A DNA stretch of 64,000 nt, from contig OY760498.1 in the NCBI GenBank assembly GCA_963663675.1, positions 496,001 through 560,000 of the forward strand. Reading direction: 5' to 3'. This stretch comes from CAINVV01 sp963663675 (GTDB taxonomy: Bacteria > Bacteroidota > Bacteroidia > Bacteroidales > Prolixibacteraceae). Each line of letters begins with the position of its first letter. Within the stretch, counting starts at the first letter, position 1. The notes below the pieces were generated by a model. The model worked only from the letters and a program-made list of their open reading frames with translations, did no database searches and had not been told where the DNA came from. The translations under genes were made by a program, and so were the position numbers. Shown in pieces: positions 60,509 to 64,000 of this stretch.

Positions 60509-61732
60509 ATGGCTATGATTGAGACTTCAGTTACTGTACAGCAACCAAATGGGGAGGACCGGAGCAGGAAGATTTTCGGTTTTAGCAGGAATATTCTCTT
60601 TACCGGACTAACCAGCTTTCTGACAGATACATCTGTTAAGATGGTCTATTCTGTTATGCCGATGTTCCTGATGTCTATCGGAGCATCCAAGACCAGCCTG
60701 GCACTTATCGAAGGGGTGGCAGAGAGCACGGCATCCCTGGTTAAGGCTTTCACAGGATTCTGGAGCGACAAGATTGGGAAAAATAAGCCTTTTATGATTG
60801 CCGGTTACGGTTTGTCAGCGCTGATCATACCGCTGTACACATTCGTAGCTTCACCGATGCAGGTGCTCTATCTTCGTTTCATTGAGAGGTTTGGCAAGGG
60901 TATCAGGACTGCTCCACGCGACAGCCTGATAGCAGGATCAGTAACCAATGGGGAAACAGGGAAAAGCTTCGGCTTGCAGAAGGCGATGGACAACAGCGGG
61001 GCCATTGCAGGTCCGTTGCTGGCTTTTGGGTTCCTCTCCCTGCTTCCCGGAAATTACAGGCTGATCTTCCTGGTGGCCGGAATACCTGCGATACTTGCCA
61101 TTTTTGTCATCCTCTTCGGTATTCGCGAGGCAAAAAAGAACAAGCAGGAACTTATTGCCAGGTTCCATTTCAAAGACTTCCCGGTGAGGTATTATTTTTT
61201 CCTGGGGATCATTTTTGTTTTCACCCTGGGAAACTCAACGGATGCCCTGTTGTTGGTGAAGGCAAGCGAAGTGGGGGTCAGGGTTGCCCTGATACCGCTT
61301 GTTTACCTGGTTACCAACCTGGTATCGGTTGTAGGTGCTGTCCCAATCGGTGTACTGTCTGACCGTATCGGGAAGGAAAAAATCCTAATTTGCGGTTTTA
61401 TGATCTATGCGGCAGTCTATTACGGATTTGGTGTCACCACAAGTACAGGGGCAATTGTCGCGTTGTTTGCTATGTATGGCCTGTACTCGGCAGCAACAGA
61501 CGGTATTCAAAAGGCTTTTATCTCCGATCTGATCGACAAAAACAAACAAGGAACAGGATTAGGAATATACAATGCCCTGCTTGGAATTACATTGTTACCG
61601 GCTAGTCTGATAGCTGGATTGCTGTACGACAAGGTCAACTCAAGTGTCCCTTTTTATTTTGGTGCCGCAACTGCCGGGCTATCAGCTGTGTTGATGATCG
61701 GATTTTTGTTAGTACAAAGAGAAAGGGCATGA
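60509..61732 (+). CDS. MFS transporter
   Basis: 407 residues from ATG 60509; ATG 60515 is close by and a TTG lies two codons upstream. Twelve membrane helices fit the hydropathy. The loop motif FGKGIRTAPRDSLIAGSV (about 135-150) identifies a widespread MFS subgroup, and GFWSDKIGKNKPF and IGVLSDRIGKEK are the conserved loop-2-3 and 8-9 motifs. It probably exports or imports a small molecule; the substrate is unknown. It begins 49 bases after the unknown coupled gene and may be in the same operon. Confidence 0.87.
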   Translation: MAMIETSVTVQQPNGEDRSRKIFGFSRNILFTGLTSFLTDTSVKMVYSVMPMFLMSIGASKTSLALIEGVAESTASLVKAFTGFWSDKIGKNKPFMIAGYGLSALIIPLYTFVASPMQVLYLRFIERFGKGIRTAPRDSLIAGSVTNGETGKSFGLQKAMDNSGAIAGPLLAFGFLSLLPGNYRLIFLVAGIPAILAIFVILFGIREAKKNKQELIARFHFKDFPVRYYFFLGIIFVFTLGNSTDALLLVKASEVGVRVALIPLVYLVTNLVSVVGAVPIGVLSDRIGKEKILICGFMIYAAVYYGFGVTTSTGAIVALFAMYGLYSAATDGIQKAFISDLIDKNKQGTGLGIYNALLGITLLPASLIAGLLYDKVNSSVPFYFGAATAGLSAVLMIGFLLVQRERA

Positions 61733-61737
61733 GGCAT

Positions 61738-61768
61738 GAGATATAAGATATGAGATATGAGATATGAG
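61738..61768 (+). repeat. 7-bp tandem repeat GAGATAT
   Basis: Four units of GAGATAT (one with AAGATAT) plus a partial one, just after the MFS stop. The unit differs from the 8-bp repeat that follows 200 bp downstream. Confidence 0.8.
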
Positions 61769-61949
61769 AGAATGTGCAAATTCACTCAACTATTTAATTT
61801 TGTGCAACTTCCTATTGTTTTCAGTTTTTTTGGTTCTTGTTTAATTCCAATGCCTTCCGTCCGAAATTGTCAGTGATCAATTCCGAATATTCGTTCGCGG
61901 ACGGCATTCAGATTAACAGTCTTTTCTACAAACAGGCCATCCCTCCGGG

Positions 61950-61977
61950 ATTAAAATGCTCGTCCGCGAGCTTTAAT
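61950..61977. terminator. Hairpin between MFS and RND-TolC genes
   Basis: ATTAAA and GCTCG (61950-61955, 61958-61962) pair with CGAGC and TTTAAT (61967-61977), with a 2-nt bulge and a TCCG tetraloop. It is between convergent genes and has A/T-rich flanks on both sides, so it may end both transcripts. Confidence 0.5.
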
Positions 61978-62010
61978 TAGCACATTAGCACATTAGCACA
62001 TTAGCACATT
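61974..62010. repeat. 8-bp tandem repeat ACATTAGC, second locus
   Basis: Three full ACATTAGC units with a TAATTAGC variant before and a partial unit after, ending two bases before the stop of the RND-TolC gene. Same unit as the array at 49231-49323. Confidence 0.9.
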
Positions 62011-62011
62011 G

Positions 62012-64000
62012 TCAATTCTTCCCGTATTTCCCAGTCACCTGCAGATACCTGGCTTTTGCGATCTGGTATCCGGAAAGGAAATTGGCAAGGTTGTCACGGG
62101 CCGACTGCACCATAGCCTGCGCTTCCAGTATATCTGAAACATTGACGATTCCGGCTTTGTAGTTGTCTCGGCTTATTTTCAGGTTCTCTTCTGCCTGGCG
62201 TATGGATGTTCTGGCCAGTTCAACCTGCAGGAAAGTTTCGTCAAGGGTATAGCGTGCCTGTTGCATCTGAAGAAGCAATTTTTCTGTGTTGTCGTTCACC
62301 ATGATGGCATTCTGTTCTTCCTTCAGCCTGCGTTCCTTCATCTTGTGGGATGCTTCCCACCACCCTGATATTGGGATATTTACAGATCCAAAAACCATAC
62401 CAACAGTTGAACTCTGATCTTTCATGACATCGAGATACATGCCACCTGCGCCTACACCAAATTTAGGAAGGTACTCGCCCCGCTGCATCCTGGTCTGGTA
62501 CTTTTCTGCCTCAGCGCTTTTTTGCAGCAAGCGGTATTCTGATCTGTTTGCAAGTGCCTGGTTATGATCTGAATAAATTAATTGAGGATCATTGGCTTTG
62601 ATCAGGCTGTCGGCAAAACTGACATTGTCATTGTATAGAAGGCCAATATACTGGCAGAGTGCCATTTTCGATAAGATGATCCCGTCGGACAGCTTGATCC
62701 TGTTCATCTGAAGTTCGTTTTGCCTGAGCTCTACCTTAAGCAGGTCGTTCCGGTTGATCAATCCGGCTTTCCAGGCATCGTTAACCTCCTTGTGCAGTGT
62801 GTCTAACAGTTGAATATAGCGATCCAGTGTTTTTAACTTTTCGCCAAGCGCTACAATCTGCCAGTATTGCTTTTCGGTTTCAATGGAGATATCGTCACGG
62901 GTGGCGGTCAGTTGAATCTGGTTTACTTCAATCCCGAGGCTGGCCAGCCTGTTACCTGTAACTACCCGTCCTCCCATAAAGACAGGCTGAATGGCTGTAG
63001 CTACACCTATAGTACCGCTTTCGAACATGGAAATTGTGGTTGCCGGCATATAGGCGAATTGGGTAGCCGTTGCTATACTGGCAGGATTTCCGTCGTAGAC
63101 AGGCAGATTACCCCCGGCATTGTTCAACTCAAACATGGGTTTGTTGAACTTGTAAGTCAGGCCTGTTACATCCACCTGCGGGAAAAATTTGGTAAAAGCT
63201 GCCTTTTTAACCTGTTCGGAGGACTTAACATCAAGTATTTTATTCTTTACCTGGGCATTGTTCCTGGACGCAAGACTTTTGCAGGAATCCAGGCTGATTG
63301 ATTGTGCATTTGCCTGGATAGAAAACAAGGAAATCGCTATGACTAAAACAGGCATTGAAAGTGGCATAACCGGTTTATTTTTGTGTTTGCGTTGGCCTTG
63401 CGGCGGGATAGACCAGAATCCTGGTTTTGCCTGTCTGTCGGTATACAAATAGGAGTAAACAATTGGGAGTACATATAATGTCAGCACCATGGAGACAAGC
63501 AGTCCGAAGCAGATTACCGTCCCAAGAGGTCCCCAGAGCGGTGATCGGCTGATTATCATAGGAATGACACCTACTGAGGCTGCTGCTGAGGTCAGGAATA
63601 TCGGACGCATACGGCGTTTCCCTGCCATCAGGGCAGCCTCCCGAACCGGCATTTTATTCTTGCCATGTAACACCCGGGCATAATCGATGAGGATGATTCC
63701 ATTGCGGACAACCATACCGCATAGGCTTGAAATGCCTACAAATGCGGTGATGCTGAAAGGGTATCCCATCAGTTTTAGTCCTATGGCTGCTCCAGGAAGC
63801 GTCAGCAGCATGGTAGACATGATCAGAAGGGAAAGTCTAACTTTTTTGAACTGGAACAGAAGAATGAAAAATATCACTACTATGCTCAGCGCCAGGGCAA
63901 TAGTCATTGGGGTGAATACCTCTTCCTGACCCTCATAATCTCCTCCATAATTGATGGAAGTTCCTTCCGGAAGCTTCAGGTTGTCGACTTTGGGTTTGAT
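62012..64000 (-). CDS. RND efflux pump fused to TolC-type outer membrane factor (partial)
   Basis: The open frame reaches the window edge without a start, so its 5' part lies beyond 64000. The visible part has the last membrane helices of an RND permease (IALALSIVVIFFILL, VGISSLCGMVVRNGIILIDY, RRMRPIFLTSAAASVGVIP, ICFGLLVSMVLTLYVLPIVY), and then, with no stop, a hydrophobic segment like an export signal (MPVLVIAISLFSIQANAQ) and a full TolC-like domain (SISLDSCKSLASRNN through ISDILEAQAMVQSARDNL). It would place an inner-membrane pump and an outer-membrane channel in one chain. Similar fusions are known in CusA/CzcA-type proteins of Bacteroidota. The next gene is convergent. Confidence 0.85.
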   Translation of the reverse strand: MKPKVDNLKLPEGTSINYGGDYEGQEEVFTPMTIALALSIVVIFFILLFQFKKVRLSLLIMSTMLLTLPGAAIGLKLMGYPFSITAFVGISSLCGMVVRNGIILIDYARVLHGKNKMPVREAALMAGKRRMRPIFLTSAAASVGVIPMIISRSPLWGPLGTVICFGLLVSMVLTLYVLPIVYSYLYTDRQAKPGFWSIPPQGQRKHKNKPVMPLSMPVLVIAISLFSIQANAQSISLDSCKSLASRNNAQVKNKILDVKSSEQVKKAAFTKFFPQVDVTGLTYKFNKPMFELNNAGGNLPVYDGNPASIATATQFAYMPATTISMFESGTIGVATAIQPVFMGGRVVTGNRLASLGIEVNQIQLTATRDDISIETEKQYWQIVALGEKLKTLDRYIQLLDTLHKEVNDAWKAGLINRNDLLKVELRQNELQMNRIKLSDGIILSKMALCQYIGLLYNDNVSFADSLIKANDPQLIYSDHNQALANRSEYRLLQKSAEAEKYQTRMQRGEYLPKFGVGAGGMYLDVMKDQSSTVGMVFGSVNIPISGWWEASHKMKERRLKEEQNAIMVNDNTEKLLLQMQQARYTLDETFLQVELARTSIRQAEENLKISRDNYKAGIVNVSDILEAQAMVQSARDNLANFLSGYQIAKARYLQVTGKYGKN

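Overview
The window is chromosomal DNA of a member of the Bacteroidota. The evidence is a moderately AT-rich sequence with A-rich rather than Shine-Dalgarno leaders, three matches to the Bacteroidota promoter (TTTG, then TAnnTTTG), secreted glycoside hydrolases of families GH92 and GH29, MacB-type ABC permeases paired with a divergent sigma-54 regulator and kinase, and an RND pump ORF that continues into a TolC domain. The order is not resolved. No rRNA, tRNA, CRISPR array, insertion sequence or prophage was seen, and no SusC/SusD pair is present, so the sugar enzymes do not form a classical polysaccharide utilisation locus inside this window.

Layout. 0-6 kb: a zinc-type anti-sigma protein with a small membrane protein, a secreted GH20-like protein, YaaA, a PepSY-like secreted protein and a conserved unknown. 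6.4-12.5 kb: an ABC permease and ATPase, divergent from a sigma-54 response regulator and histidine kinase, with a two-dyad operator between them. 12.5-19.2 kb: DUF423 protein, type II NADH dehydrogenase (TTG start), an unknown lipoprotein, an XRE-cupin regulator with an acyl-CoA synthetase, and an L,D-transpeptidase. 19.4-32.7 kb: secreted glycan enzymes (toroid hydrolase, cupin, GH29 fucosidase, sialidase-like protein, two GH92 mannosidases) and a membrane PHP protein. 32.7-37 kb: CoaX, an XRE/DUF2178 pair under a palindromic promoter, pirin, a CDGSH protein and a secreted lipocalin-like protein. 37.3-41.8 kb: a beta-propeller/phosphoesterase fusion and a GH28 protein.

42.0-56.4 kb is the most interesting part: fourteen genes on the minus strand that join the lower leucine-degradation enzymes (3-methylcrotonyl-CoA carboxylase alpha and beta, methylglutaconyl-CoA hydratase, an acyl-CoA dehydrogenase) to a mevalonate pathway (HMG-CoA reductase, three GHMP-family enzymes including a GYDIA-type kinase, type II IPP isomerase), a UbiA prenyltransferase, lipoyl synthase and a flavin reductase. 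The shared intermediate is HMG-CoA. Neither HMG-CoA lyase nor HMG-CoA synthase is in the cluster, so carbon from leucine could enter isoprenoids directly. This is an inference from gene content.

56.7-64 kb: the tRNA hydroxylase TrhO, a GNAT enzyme translationally coupled to an unknown protein with a CorA-like membrane tail, an MFS transporter, and the 3' part of an RND-TolC fusion that runs off the right edge. Several intergenic repeats recur: a 37-bp dispersed element in three places and an 8-bp tandem repeat at two loci 12.7 kb apart.
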